From the NCBI GenBank assembly GCA_016801885.1, contig CM028889.1, positions 19,536,001 to 19,600,000 of the forward strand: a stretch of 64,000 bases of DNA, in the 5' to 3' direction. The notes under the pieces are model-generated. The model did no database searches. It had not been told where the DNA came from and was given only the letters and a program-made list of their open reading frames with translations. The position numbers and the translations under genes are program-made. Every line of letters starts with the position of its first letter. Within the stretch, counting starts at the first letter, position 1. This document shows, piece by piece, positions 1 to 11,411 of the stretch. This stretch comes from Toxotes chatareus (taxonomy: Eukaryota > Chordata > Actinopteri > Toxotidae).

Positions 1-806
1 GAACGGTGCGTGTGTGTGCGTGTGCACATTTATGTGTGAGAGATCTGTGTGCTGTTTGTTTTCCAGTGACAGAGCCAGTCCCCCTGCAGACAGAGTGGGT
101 GATTAACAGGGTTGACGCCTAGAGGGTGGCCCTCTCATTAACACTGAATACACACACACACACACACACACACACAACAGAGGCTCTTTCGTTGCTGTCT
201 CTCCTCTTCTCTTTCAGTTCCTTTTCCTATTTGTAGCTGTGTGTCGTCTCTTTGTATGTGTGCATGCAGGCGTGTTTGTGAATGAGAATACCTTTGTAGA
301 GTCAAAATCTGGGATCTTGGGAGTCATTAAGATGTCAAAGATGTGTCACGTTGGGTTGGGGGCCTACTTTGTGTTAAAAGATAATATATTTTCAGCCTGT
401 ACTTTTATTACCTAGATTTCAGCTTCATGATTGAAAATCTTACACATTGTCCTACTACACATCCAGAAGGGTGACCTGGGAAATATAAATAAATACATAT
501 ACATATATACTTACAGTTTAATTTTGGTATTGTGAATTATATCACACATTTTGTTGTCTCAGTTAACAACACTGAGCAATTATTAAATGAGCTGAAAAAG
601 AGTTTCTGTTTCAATTCTCTTTACAGTAAAAGCCATTTGCTCATGAACTGTACAACACATGATTTGTCACACTCAGTAAATGGTGTATGATAAAGTGTTA
701 GCATGGAGCTCCTCTGCAGAAGATTTTCTGGGAATAGTTACAAGAATTTGATGCCTGTGCTGTTATAACATTGTCTGTTTTTGTCTATTTCGTTCTTCCT
801 TTCCAG
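1..806 (+). other. tle5: tle5 intron 3 (3' part)
   Basis: This is the non-coding end of the intron before the first visible tle5 exon. It ends in a pyrimidine-rich tract and TTTCCAG at 800-806. It holds a (CA)n microsatellite at about 151-176 and several GT-rich stretches. I see no exon-like block in it. The tle5 promoter and the first three coding exons lie to the left of the window. Confidence 0.75.
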
Positions 807-851
807 TACTATGAGATGTCCTACGGGCTCAACATTGAGATGCACAAACAG
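807..851 (+). CDS. tle5: tle5 (aes) coding exon 4, Q domain
   Basis: This 45-nt exon encodes YYEMSYGLNIEMHKQ. That is an almost invariant block of the Groucho/TLE N-terminal Q (glutamine-rich) domain, which forms amphipathic helices for tetramerisation. It is flanked by TTTCCAG and GTGAGT and is phase 0 at both ends. By the family layout it covers roughly residues 64-78 of a protein of about 199 residues. TLE5 is the short nuclear family member: it has the Q and GP regions but no WD40 propeller, and modulates full-length TLE co-repressors bound to factors such as TCF/LEF. This exon is identical across paralogues, so the tle5 assignment comes from the downstream terminal exon. Exons 1-3 are outside the window. 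Confidence 0.95.
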
Positions 852-920
852 GTGAGTCTACATTTAATCCTTTAACAAAAAAGTCTTCTGTTTCCATTAC
901 ATAACATATGAAAATTAAAT

Positions 921-924
<4 letters not shown>

Positions 925-992
<68 letters not shown>
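925..992. repeat. (CA)n microsatellite, about 34 units
   Basis: This is an uninterrupted CA dinucleotide run, 73 bases downstream of the exon 4 donor of tle5. Its length suggests it is polymorphic. The apparent open frames of Thr-His or Cys-Val repeats across it are artefacts of the dinucleotide repeat. Confidence 0.97.
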
Positions 993-994
<2 letters not shown>

Positions 995-1897
995 AACACA
1001 GTAGGACACATTTTTTGCTTATGTGCTGGGCCAGAAAAATTGGATTGTGCTAAAGGTGTTTGTGTTTATGTAATTGGTAAAGGCAGACCTGTTGTCTGGT
1101 CTTGTCTGTTGATGTACTTTGTGCCAAAAAAAATTCAATTTTTTGGCACAGAAAAAATCTGCAAGCATTTTGTATGAAGCACGTTAAGGTTTTAATAAGG
1201 TTTTGTAGGCAAATCGCCACAAGATGAAGCTGGAAACAATTTCCTCCCATTAGACTAGTAAAGTAATCAGAGTTACAGGTGATGGTAGTGGTTGTAAATG
1301 CTGCAGTGCCCATGACGCAGTTGCTATGCAGAAGCGTCTATAGACAGAAGAGTCTATGATTGAAATGTTGCTTTTTCACCAGCTGACAGTGAGCAGGAAT
1401 TCACTACTATCTTTTTCATGACTCCACTCTCATATGCACCTGTCTGCCAGGTGTGCCTTAGCATTCACATCAAGAGCTTTTTAAACTGCTGCTTGCCATT
1501 AGTGGTGTGGACAGCATCGTTTTAAACTTTGTGATTGGTTGAAGTCTCAAGGACTACCAGTCCTTCATTGCAATCATTATTACAGTTGCTTGTTGTTTGT
1601 ACTGATGATTCAACTGGGGTAGCTTCATAGCCATCAAAACCTTGGAGGTGGTCCAGCTGCCAGTCATCTAACATCATTGATGCAGAGAAAAAAACCTGAA
1701 TAAGCCTTTTACGTGCAGAACCTTGAACATCCAAAATACTCTGTTGATGCCGACACAGCTGTGCATTACCACCCCTGTTCCCCCACCGCACACCTGCAGC
1801 TCACTGATTGGCAGGTGTGAATTGCGGAGGTAATCTCAGAGTGTTCAGAGACATTTGAATGATGTCACCTGAGGCTGTGTGTAAAATGCAAGCATCA

Positions 1898-3346
1898 GGG
1901 GCCGGTTGCACCAGATAGACAGACACCCGGTCATAAGACTGGGCCGGATGTAAAATGTACCTCAGGCTCTACATAGAATTAATACCTGTCGCACCATCTA
2001 GGCTTAGTGCTACATCTGAGACTAAATCTTACCCATATTACCATAATATGTTTGTCTGCCTACCCAGCAGGGGCCCACTCACCCCAAGGTGAGATTTCAC
2101 AGGGACTCCGGCATACCTGGTATTTTTGGCTGTACTGATGGTGCTCGTGCTCATCCAAGCAACATCTAAAAACAAGGCTCTTTTTGTGAACAGGAAAGGC
2201 TTTGACTCATTTAATGTTCAGGATGTGTGCGATGCTTACATGAAATGATGAAGTGATGTGGTGGTGTGGTGGTACGGGTCTGTTCATGCCGCACAAATTT
2301 TGAGGCAGAGTGTGTGAGGAGGGGCGGCTCTCTGGCTTAATGCTTGGCGACAGTGGCTACCCTCTAAAGAAGTGGGACTGATGACACTCGTCGTGGTACC
2401 ACAGATGGAGCAGGAAAGGCAATACAACTAAGTGCACTCACACACAAGGTCGATCACTGAGCGCTGCGTAGGAGTGCTCAAGCACAGGTGTGTGTGGCTT
2501 GTGTTCAGATTAATTATAAAACTGGTATTGGTTAATAGAGAGTAATGTTATGAGATGATGCATAGCTACTGCAGACAGTATAGGCATACTAATGCCTATA
2601 ATCAGGATTGCGCCAGAAAGGGCGTGCAACATCATGTGTGTAGCAGCTGTACTGCACAACATTTGCATAACCAAGAGAGTGCCTGTGGCCCCTGTGGATG
2701 ATTTGGGACCAGTGGAAGCAGAGGGGGAACATGTCAGAGAACAAGCCACCCAGGAGGATGTGACGGCTCATCTCATCAGGAAAAAATATAAATCAGCTGA
2801 TCAGCCTACAACAATAATTGTAGCTGGATTGATGCCAGAGAAATATCGTCCTAAATAATTTTGTTACATCAACATTTCACATTATTGTATTGTCAAAAGT
2901 GGCAAAGTATAGACAAAGTAATAACAACAAATAACAAAGTCAGGCTGTGCAAAACAATTGCTGGCTCAATGTTTTGTTCTTAATGTGATGAATATCATTT
3001 CTGTGGCCTAAAATGCACATACTTACTGTAGAGTTCAATAATTTTCCCTGTTTCACTATCTGAGTAATTTAATTTTCATTTCTTTGGCTCAGCAGTCATT
3101 TTTAATCAGTTTGTTGGCGCCAGCAAATGTAAATCTGTTACCATAGCAATGTGAATTGAGTGGCAACTATCAATGCGGCAAAATGTGTCAGCGTGGACAC
3201 GCTGTCTACTCTGGCTGTAGCTGCGCTTAGCCGTAGTTTTAGATGGTGCAACAGGTGTAAGCATTTATCACAAGATTAGACATAGCTAGGCCAGGCGTAA
3301 GACTTGCATCCAGCTTTTTTTACAATCAACTGATGCAACCGTCCCC
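1898..3346 (+). mobile_element. Degenerate PIF/Harbinger-type DNA transposon
   Basis: The element has imperfect terminal inverted repeats. The left end reads GGGGCCGGTTGCACCAG and the right end, reverse-complemented, reads GGGGACGGTTGCATCAG, so 14 of 17 positions match. A second, subterminal inverted repeat pairs about 1988-2015 with about 3225-3256 (shared core TAGATGGTGC/GCACCATCTA). Between them are remnants of a HARBI1-like transposase in + orientation. At about 1.45 kb it could hold the transposase but not obviously a second Myb/SANT partner gene. No clear target-site duplication is visible at the exact ends I chose. It sits in sense orientation within a tle5 intron. Confidence 0.8.
2101..2858 (+). 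pseudogene. Broken HARBI1-like transposase
   Basis: Conserved family blocks occur in the right order but in different frames. PGIFGCTDGA at about 2116-2145 carries the first catalytic Asp (codon 2137). FVNRKGF lies in a shifted frame near 2186. VHAAQILRQS at 2282-2311 matches the usual VHDARI block, with Ala in place of the expected second Asp. GLMLGDSGYPL lies at about 2334-2366. ITERCVGVLKHR lies at about 2453-2488, with the Glu codon at 2459. The C-terminal block ERACNIMCVAAVLHNICI follows around 2616-2670, and that frame stays open to a stop near 2856. In-frame stops follow the first, third and fourth blocks, and there are several frameshifts, so no functional enzyme can be made. The family call rests on motif recall. 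Confidence 0.8.
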
Positions 3347-4379
3347 AAGGGGTTAAGCATTCTTGCTGTTGCCAGATCAGTTTTATTTCACTCTATACGT
3401 AGTATTCTAACTCAAATTCTAAAACAAATTGCACAAAAACATCCATTGTAGTTTTGACTACACAGACATTTGTTACAATGTGGATGTTGATGTTGGAAAC
3501 AAATTTTAATTTATGGAGAGGTTACGTCTGACTGTCATTTGACGTCAGTTATCTGTTGCTCAAATCCAGTGAAGACACTTCAGTTGGATCCCGTAAAGCA
3601 TTTTGAAAAGAAAAGGAAGCCTTCACCCAGGGACGGGAGGGGTGAGAAGCATATGTCCATACATCAGTTTGTGTGGCTGGGGGAGTAATTTATGCTCAGT
3701 CTGTAGGAGGTAGAGAGCGATGGGCCTCCGAAGGGCTAGCCCTTATCGGTGACCTCGTCTGGTGCTGTCGTCCACACACACAAACACACACGCTGTCTTA
3801 TGATTGACGGTGCATGCTGACAGCCATATTGGAAGAACGGAGTGCGCTTTGACAAATGGACACACACACAAAAGTAGCAGCTTCTATGATTTAAAGACCT
3901 TCACATATATGCACCCACACAAACTGTGTGGTAGGAAACACAACGCAGACACTGTGGTGCGTGCGGAGCACACAAGCGCACACACACAGGCTGTTACATG
4001 CAGGCCAGCAAGCCCACACTCACACACGCACGCTTAGCCTTATGTGTGCCATTCATCACACGCCTTTTTCTTTATCTGACAGGGATGAAATTCACAGTCA
4101 GTGTGGTTGTCTGCTTGCGTGTGTGTTGTTTCATTTGTGTGTGTGTGTGTGTGTATTTGCTCATGCTTTCTTACTGGCTGTCTGCACTTGCAATTTTTTG
4201 AAATATGTGTGTATATCTGTGTGAGTGGGTTGAGCCTGCCAGCACAAGCATGGGTTTTGTGTGTGCGCCCGTGTGTGGGTGTGCGTGTGTATGTGTGTGC
4301 ACATCACTATTAGCCCATATGCTTATATATTTGTGTGCGTGTTCCTAGCACATATTCATAAGTGGTTGCGTGTTATTGT

Positions 4380-4381
<2 letters not shown>

Positions 4382-4417
<36 letters not shown>

Positions 4418-4440
4418 ATGCGTGTGTGTGTGTGCGCGCG
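4382..4440. repeat. (GT)n microsatellite with GC-alternating tail
   Basis: A GT run of about 17 units (4382-4416) continues into CATGCGTGTG and GCGCGCGCACGTGC. The whole is alternating purine-pyrimidine of the type that can adopt Z-DNA. It lies in a broader GT-rich zone (4100-4440) within tle5 intron 4. Confidence 0.9.
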
Positions 4441-6851
4441 CACGTGCTTGCTTTCTTTGTGCACAGTGTGAGTGGGTGCGGAGAGTCGCTAGTTCCATTA
4501 GAGAGTTGAAATTGAAGGGGATGTGTGGAAACGAGTATCGAGGAGCATTCATGTCTAGGCCTATTGTGCAGAGCCAGCGCCCCCACCCCCGAGCCCTCCT
4601 CCTCCTCTTCTGCTCCTCCTCCTCTTTCCACCTCTGTCTCTATTTCCCTCTCTCTTTCTCTCTCACACTCTCACACATTCAATTGCTCCCTCTTGATCAT
4701 TCTGTCCTACTCAATTCAAAAAATGTCTCTCCACTCTGTCTGCTCACTCCCTCTCTCTCTGTTCTCTTGTCTCTTCTTTCTCTCTCTGTTTTGTCTTGGT
4801 GAGCAGAAGCAAGGTTCAGTTGTGCATTGAACTGGGAATATGTTGAATGGAGCAGTATTATTGCGGGATCCTCTTTGACTTCCTACTGTTCTGCTTTTCA
4901 TCATGTTTTTCTTCCTGTACATGTGTCCAACCTGACAACACACTCTTGCATCTGTATTTTGATTGTGTCGTATATGGTGGAGGTGCTTTCGTTGTGTGTC
5001 TGAGTAGTGTTAGTGTTCATTCTCTTCTCAGTACAGTACAGCCACTTCCTGGCATATTCATGTATACTGAGGAGACTTGTGCCTATAGTTTGAACTTTAG
5101 AAGACAGTAAAGGTGGTTGAGTGGAAATAATGTTCATTAATATAACAGTTTGACAGAAAATTAATCGGCAACTATTTTGATAACTGATGAGTAGTTTATT
5201 CACTTTTAAGCAAAGTCTTTTCGCAGCTTCTCAGTTATGAGGATTTTTTTGCCTTACATGTTTATAAACCGAATATATTTCAGTTTTGGTCTCAGCTGCC
5301 AGAGTTGTTCTTTCACACTTGCAGCACAACAAAGTAATCGCAACCAGAGATTGTCCGTCTGAGCCACATTCATACACACTAAGAATACTCAGTTTGGTTT
5401 ATGTGAGGGGTGGGGGTGGGTAGACTGGAGACCGAGAGAGGGCAGAAAAGTCACCAACATGGCCACTGGCTCGCTGTGAATCCTCCAGACAATGATGGCC
5501 TCTATTCACACATTGGCTCAGTCAGACATTACAGATGCTTTGTACTAGGGAGCTGACAGGTTAAAGTCTGTTTAATATCTGGTTCAACTGATTCAGACAT
5601 TTGCATTTACACATACAGTTCCTCTGGGTAACATCTAGAAAGGTTTAGGGTTCCAGTGCGTGTGAGACAGCAGCTTTAGTCAGGAGATTCAAAGATGACA
5701 TCTTGAAGTTAAGGACATTTTAATGAGAATTTTTTATTATTTTCTTACATGTTATAGATGAGGCTGTTTGATGAAGTAAACAGCAGCTTTATGTACTTAA
5801 TAACAAAAGTGAAAGTACTGAGACGCCCTGCCGAATGACCCCTTTCAAAGTCTTAGATTATTATATATTATTATATATATTATGTAAGTAAGTAAGTCAA
5901 GGGGAAAGTACAATTTTTCTCTCTGGAAGTACAAAATTTATATATATAAAATGTAAATATTCAAGTCTGCAAGTGCCTCAACATAGCTTTTAAGAACAGA
6001 TTTCAATACACATACTTATATACACATACAAATTTCCTGACTAATCTTCAAACTTAAACTTCAAATGTAGCTTTTAAATATGAAAGTATGGTGCATTTTA
6101 GTTTTTGGATCTTTCTGAGATATTTAAGGAATTATGACCAAGTACCAAGTGCTGGTGCGCTGGCAGGCCTGGCAGGAAGCAGTAGCACAAGACACTCAAA
6201 TAGTAAAAAAAAAAACGAAGACACGCTGAGGAAGTCTGTGAAATGTTAGGTTTGTTTAGGCTGCCTTCCATGCTTCCTTGAAACACAGTTTAAATCAAAT
6301 CGAACACATTTTTGCCTGTGTGTTTGCTTTCCCTTTTGAGCCTACATTTTCAAATTACACAAGATAAAGCTTATTTAAATTGGCAACAAAAGCAGACAAA
6401 AACCTCCAACAGCAACGAATTCAGTCTGTTGAGGAAGATGATAGAGAGAATTGATAAAAGAAGAGACAGACGCAGAGTTGGAAAGAGAGATAGACGGCAT
6501 AAAGGGCACTGAAGAAGAGTCATAGTTAGCGTGGCGCGAGTCCCGCAGAGACATTTTACAGAGACATTTTAGAGATGTCAGGGAGTGTGTATGTGTAATG
6601 ATGAGCGGGTAGGAGTGAAGCGCTTGATGGGGAGTTGTGCTCTGCATGCCTAATGACTGTTAGGAGGGCCCCTCTCTCCTCATCGCTCCACGAATTAGGC
6701 TCTAACACAATTACTGCTGCTTTGCATATCTCAGACGGATTGGATGATTACCAACCAAATGTGATAATAGACCTGCATGTGAGAAAGATAGGGAGTGTGC
6801 ATGACGAGAAAGAGGAAAGGGTGTGTGCGTGCTTGCTGGGATGATTGTTAC

Positions 6852-6854
<3 letters not shown>

Positions 6855-6899
<45 letters not shown>
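6855..6899. repeat. (GT)n microsatellite
   Basis: A near-perfect GT run of about 22 units in tle5 intron 4. A shorter GT run follows at about 7011-7035. Confidence 0.95.
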
Positions 6900-6900
<1 letters not shown>

Positions 6901-7147
6901 TTGCGTTTGCATCCAAGAGTTTAGAGAAAGAGTATTCGGTACAAGCAACTTAATTAATGAGGTGAATAAAGGGATTCTGATATGGCTGATATGTGTGTGT
7001 AAGTATGATTGTGTGTGTGTGTGTGTGTTTGTGTGTATGATGCAAGATATGTGTGCCACAGTCTGGGAAGGTCATAGCAGATGTTTCCCATACCAATGAG
7101 CGTGTGGTTTGAATCGCTGAGTGGCAATTTACATTTAATGAGGGTTT

Positions 7148-7330
7148 AAAGGATAAGTCTGGCGATATTATATATATGTATATATATAATTTTTTTTTGT
7201 TTGTATGTTTGTTTGTTTGTTTTTTCAGCAAATCCTATGAAAAGACCAAAACCAATTAGTCAAGTTTGAACTAGATACTGTGTTCAACAGGCGTTTTTCA
7301 CAGCAGCCATTTTGACTTGACGTAGTAGGA
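7148..7330 (+). repeat. Dispersed fish repeat, copy A
   Basis: It starts AAAGGATAAGTCTGG and shares an ordered series of blocks with 17305-17500, including AAATCCTATGAAAAGACC against AAATCCCATGAAAAGACC. The two copies are diverged and this one carries an inserted TA-rich run. I recognise it as a repeat seen widely in teleost introns, but I cannot name the family. The boundary at the 3' end is approximate. Confidence 0.6.
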
Positions 7331-7700
7331 AATAAAGAGATTGAAAGAGCAGCTAAATGGAATTGTTGATAATATTATTATTTATACTATTGATTTTTCC
7401 TATGTGACATTTTCACAAAATGGATTTAGTGAAAAAAGCCTTAGGATGCTCATCAAAACCTGCTTGGCGCTGTCTTAGAACACGAGTCGGTGTGGTTTCC
7501 ACTTCATTTCCATTTGGCACACGAAACACCACACACACATCTTAGGTATCACCGTGCAACACCTAAACAAAATATTGCAAGAATGAAAAAAAGTAATACA
7601 GAGTAATAAACACATTCTTCATGGGATTTGTCGACCGTAGCAAAAATTTTTGAATAGTTTTACTTTTATCCTTTAACTTAATAAGTCTCCCCGTCCGCAG

Positions 7701-7763
7701 GCCGAGATTGTGAAGAGATTGAACGGGATCTGTGCACAAGTTCTCCCCTACCTGTCTCAGGAG
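7701..7763 (+). CDS. tle5: tle5 coding exon 5, Q domain
   Basis: This 63-nt, phase-0 exon encodes 21 residues beginning AEIVKRLNGICAQVLPYL and ending SQE. It is the second half of the Groucho/TLE tetramerisation region. The acceptor is CCGTCCGCAG and the donor is GTAAGA. It is joined in frame from the MHKQ exon and into HQQQV of the next exon, as in all TLE genes. The donor is followed almost at once by a (CA)n repeat at 7770-7794, a known context for hnRNP L-sensitive splice sites. Whether it matters here is inference. Confidence 0.95.
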
Positions 7764-8554
7764 GTAAGAACACACACACACACACACACACACAGACAGA
7801 CACTGACACAAAGACGTCACTAACCTCCTGACCCTCGGCCCTATTCCTTACATCCTGGAATGAGATCACCCTCATTCTCGCCTCATTACCTCTCCACCTC
7901 TGTGACCCTTCGCTCAGCTTCCCTCCCTCCTTTTCTCTCCCCCTCCACTTCTCTCCTCCCGTCATTCATCATCACTTGCTTCCTGTGTTCTTTCTCACTT
8001 TCACTTTATTCCTCCCTCCCCCACCTTGAATCTCTGCCATATTAAATCTGCCCCCTCCTCCCAGTCCTCTGTCTTCAGTTCCCCCTCCCTTTCTGACCAC
8101 CTCTTCCACTCCAGTCCTTCCCTTTGTCCCCCTCTCCCCCTTCCCTTGCTCCCTCCTCCATCCCACTCCTCTTTTCTTTTATACATGTGTGTGTTTGTGT
8201 GTGTCAGTGTAATAAATGGTTCTGTGATTCAGATAAGCCATGCTCTTATCTGTCCAACAGGGGGTTGACCTCCACCCATTACAGCACACCAGCCGACCAT
8301 CCATTCACCAGTGTCACACAAGGCTTTTGAGTGTGTGTGTGTGTGTGTGTGTTTGTGTGTGTGGATGAATAGCTGAATAGCCGGAGGGGGGTGCATCACC
8401 AGTGAGGGTTGTTTGGTCTCTGTTGGGACTATTGATATTGATCTAACCTTTCCACTTCTCTCCCCACAAACTCTCCTCCCCTTGTTTCTGCCTCTCTTTT
8501 ATTGTCTCCATCACTTTCCTCCTCTTGTCTTCACCCCCCTGCCCTCATCCACAG
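7764..8554 (+). other. tle5: tle5 intron 5
   Basis: This 791-bp intron starts GTAAGA and ends CATCCACAG. It holds a (CA)n at 7770-7794, a long C/T-rich stretch from about 7850 to 8180, a GT run at about 8332-8362 and a second pyrimidine-rich stretch before the acceptor. No other feature is visible. Confidence 0.85.
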
Positions 8555-8629
8555 CACCAGCAGCAGGTCCTGGCGGCCATAGAGAGGGCCAAGCAGGTCA
8601 CCCCCCCAGAGATGAACTCCATCATAAGG
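8555..8629 (+). CDS. tle5: tle5 coding exon 6, end of Q domain
   Basis: This 75-nt, phase-0 exon encodes 25 residues starting HQQQVLAAIERAKQV and ending MNSIIR. It closes the Q domain and leads into the short GP-like region. The acceptor is CATCCACAG and the donor is GTACGA. The internal TPPEMNSIIR matches the TAPELNSIIR that I recall for mammalian TLE5/AES. Confidence 0.95.
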
Positions 8630-10062
8630 GTACGATGATCCAGCCCCCAGCCTCGCCTGAGGGTTTTGTGATGTCCAGATAAGCACAATTATTGATCATT
8701 AACATCAAGTCTGTTCTTTTCTTTTAATGACTTTTATTTATTGGGTAATTGTGAATTTTTTTACATTTAGCATGCTTCTTTAGCTATAATTGTTAATGTG
8801 GTCATTAATGAAAGTATGGGCGGATTAGAAACTTTTATACTCATAGTGTCTTCACTTTTTCAAAAGGATTACAAAGATTTTCTTATTTTGTTGTCGCCTC
8901 TCTGATTTATTTTCTTAAATAGCACGTTAGTGCCAAAGAACAGACAGTGGTGATGAAAGAATCCATGATGCTCAGACCACAGGCTTCAGGTTTTCAAACA
9001 AGTGCAATTAGGAAAAAAGAAGACTTTTGTCAGTATTGAATGAAAGTTTTTAATATGGTCCATCCTTAAGAACGCACAATGCAGTTTAAAACAACAATCC
9101 TTAAATAAATACTAGTTTTGTGAAACATAACATTTCTTGGGATTTTAGTCAAGTTCAAAGGATTTTTTTATAGGACTACTCGAGTGATTTAGTATTCTAA
9201 TTCTAATAATGATAATCTTTATTTATACCTTTCATATGCAAAATGAGGCTCAAAGTTCTGCTTTCATTAAGTTGAGGGACATGCAAAAGACAAAAAGAGG
9301 AATGGTCAAAATTGATGCAGCTCAGGCTGAATGATCCTGACATTTAAGTTCCTTCTTTGGGTGGAGCTTAGTGCTGCAACTAAAAATTATTCCCATTATC
9401 ACTTAATCTTTTTGTTTCTAAAATGCCAGAAAACAGTGGCAAATGTCTTGCAATCGTTTCCTGAAGCAGAAGGTGATGCCATCACATCGCCTGTTTTCTT
9501 CAGGAAAACTGTGCAAAATAAAAAGATTTAATTTACTATCACATAAGACTAAGGAAAACACATTTTCACAAATGACAAATGGGGACTACCATTTGACAAT
9601 TTTACTTGACTTAACATGATGACCAGTTTTCAGAATTGTTGTTTTTTCTGTCAATTGACTAATTAATTAATCAACTAATTGATTTCCAAAGAGTATGGAT
9701 CTGACTATTCCCACACTGCAACTCAGAGACATCTTTTATTAAAGCCTACCTGCTTGATAAATGCTCACACCTTTCAAGCTCAGGGCTCATGCTAGGTCGA
9801 CCCTGACGACATCATCAGGGTTATTTTCTCAGACGAGATAAAACTCTTTTAATTAGGGTTAAAAAAAAAAACATGCAGCTGTTTTTTACAAGTCGTCCTT
9901 CATTTTTTTTTACTTTGAATGTGAGAGTATCATTAGTGTGGTACAGTCTGATCTAAGGGATGGAGGGATAGATGTCCTCATCCGTCCAATACATGTGTAC
10001 AGTCATTGATCAATAAAAATGTACAATTAGCCCGCTCAATAAAATACTGAATGGTTGTGGAT

Positions 10063-10263
10063 GGTGCATTAGCCAGCTAGCCATAATCCTTCATCTCTGT
10101 GGCTGTAGTGTTAGCCAGCTACTCACACTTAATCATTATCAGCCTTGTGCTAGCTAGCTTAGCTACTCCATCATTTTACCAGAGGTTTAGTATTAGCTAG
10201 GCTACCCACTCCATCATTTTACTTTGGGCCTAATGTTAGCTAGCCTAGCCTCTCCATCACTGT
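10063..10263. repeat. Degenerate minisatellite, unit about 60-70 bp
   Basis: About three diverged units carry the repeated words TTAGCCAGCTA or TTAGCTAGCC followed by CTCCATCATTTTAC or a similar sequence. Units begin near 10070, 10110, 10150 and 10195. It is intronic to tle5. Confidence 0.6.
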
Positions 10264-10719
10264 GATTCATGATTCACAGAGGCGCCTTGGCTTTGTCTTT
10301 GTGTCTGCTGCTTTAGATACAGAGGATATAGGTCTGCTTAGGCCTGTGTTTAGGACTGGACTTGCTCACCTCACATCTGGGAGCCACAAAATTTCATCTG
10401 TTCTGATTATAGTATCTTCTTTTGATAGCTGCTAACATCGTCTTATATACTTCATACAGTATATACTTAAGGAAATAGAGCATTTGAGCTCTACTTGTGC
10501 ATGTAAAGCAGAGCTGTTGACTTTGTAGGTGTAGCCTGAGCAAGCTAGGGCAGTTGGATGCTGTTTAAGAGAAGTCAGTCAGGATTATCATAAACATCAA
10601 CCCACTGATGTGTCATCATGTTGTGTGTGAGCACAGTGGGGAGTGATTAAAGGGCAGAGGCCCAGCAGTAACAATTCGTCATAATATTAAAATGAAACAC
10701 CACGAAAAACACCATGAAA

Positions 10720-10751
10720 CTACCATGGGAAACACACATTTCCCATGGTAG
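10720..10751. repeat. Perfect 13-bp inverted repeat (hairpin)
   Basis: CTACCATGGGAAA at 10720-10732 is exactly complementary to TTTCCCATGGTAG at 10739-10751, with a six-base CACACA loop. It lies in tle5 intron 6, close to a T-run at 10755-10763. It could be a small MITE remnant or an RNA hairpin. Confidence 0.75.
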
Positions 10752-11183
10752 GGGTTTTTTTTTGTGTATTTTCAGATGTTTGATTGGTTTGACTTCCTTT
10801 GGATCTGTCCTCTGCTGGATTATGGACATCCTTTCATTTTTATAAAGTATCACTTCATCCGTCAGCGCTTGCTTTGTCTTTGTCTTGGTGTTTGAGTTGT
10901 CTTCTTGGGGTTGTATATTGTAAATGTGATCTTTTATTTAAAAATATTTGTGCTTCAGATTTTCCATCTTTTACCAATCATGTATTTTAGCTATAATATG
11001 TGCATTCCATCTGTCCTCTTAGTGCTGTGCCTCAGGCGTTGTATATTAAGCATGAGTAGGTGATGTATATTAGGTCTGTGCATTGGAGATTTTGCATATA
11101 CTACAGTGACAATGTTTTACTGTCATTTGTGTGCTGTATCCATCCTGCTGTGTCTAAGTTGAGTCTGGTTGTCTTCCATGTAG

Positions 11184-11411
11184 CAGCAGCTCCAGGCTCA
11201 CCAGCTGTCTCAGCTCCAGGGCCTGGCCCTGCCCATGACCCCCCTGCCGCTGGGCCTGAGCCAGCCAACCCTCCCCGCTGTCACCACCTCCTCCGGTCTC
11301 TTCTCTCTCTCCTCCCTGCTGGCCTCCCAAGCCCAACTGGCCAAGGAGGAGAAGGCGTCACGTGACGGAGTGGACAGCCACCGCGAGGAGGACGGAGACA
11401 AGTCTGATTAG
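11184..11411 (+). CDS. tle5: tle5 terminal coding exon, GP-like region and stop
   Basis: This exon encodes 75 residues starting QQLQAHQLSQLQGLALP and ending GDKSD, then TAG at 11409-11411. It is the diagnostic TLE5/AES exon. A Q/L-rich start leads to a short Gly/Pro/Leu/Ser-rich segment (MTPLPLGLSQPTLP), then a charged tail with KEEK and HREEDGDKSD, and it terminates instead of continuing to CcN, SP and WD40 regions. With exons 4-6 this gives 136 residues here, consistent with a protein of about 199 residues. The acceptor is TAGCAGCAG, a tandem NAGNAG-type site, so one or two Gln residues may be included alternatively. Confidence 0.95.
   Translation, partial: QQLQAHQLSQLQGLALPMTPLPLGLSQPTLPAVTTSSGLFSLSSLLASQAQLAKEEKASRDGVDSHREEDGDKSD

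Larger units (their letters stand above)
852..7700 (+). other. tle5: tle5 intron 4
   Basis: This 6.85-kb intron starts GTGAGT and ends CCGTCCGCAG. It contains a long (CA)n at 925-992, a degenerate Harbinger-type transposon at 1898-3346, a GT/CA-rich zone at about 3770-4440, a pyrimidine-rich tract at 4590-4800, a (GT)n at 6855-6899 and a dispersed repeat at 7148-7330. The stretches 3350-3770 and 4810-6850 show nothing recognisable beyond A/T-rich unique-looking sequence. I found no additional exon. Confidence 0.8.
8630..11183 (+). other. tle5: tle5 intron 6
   Basis: This 2.55-kb intron starts GTACGA and ends CATGTAG. It contains a degenerate TAGCTAGC-rich minisatellite (10063-10263) and a perfect 13-bp hairpin (10720-10751). 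The stretch 8680-10060 is A/T-rich and shows no exon or recognised element. Confidence 0.85.
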
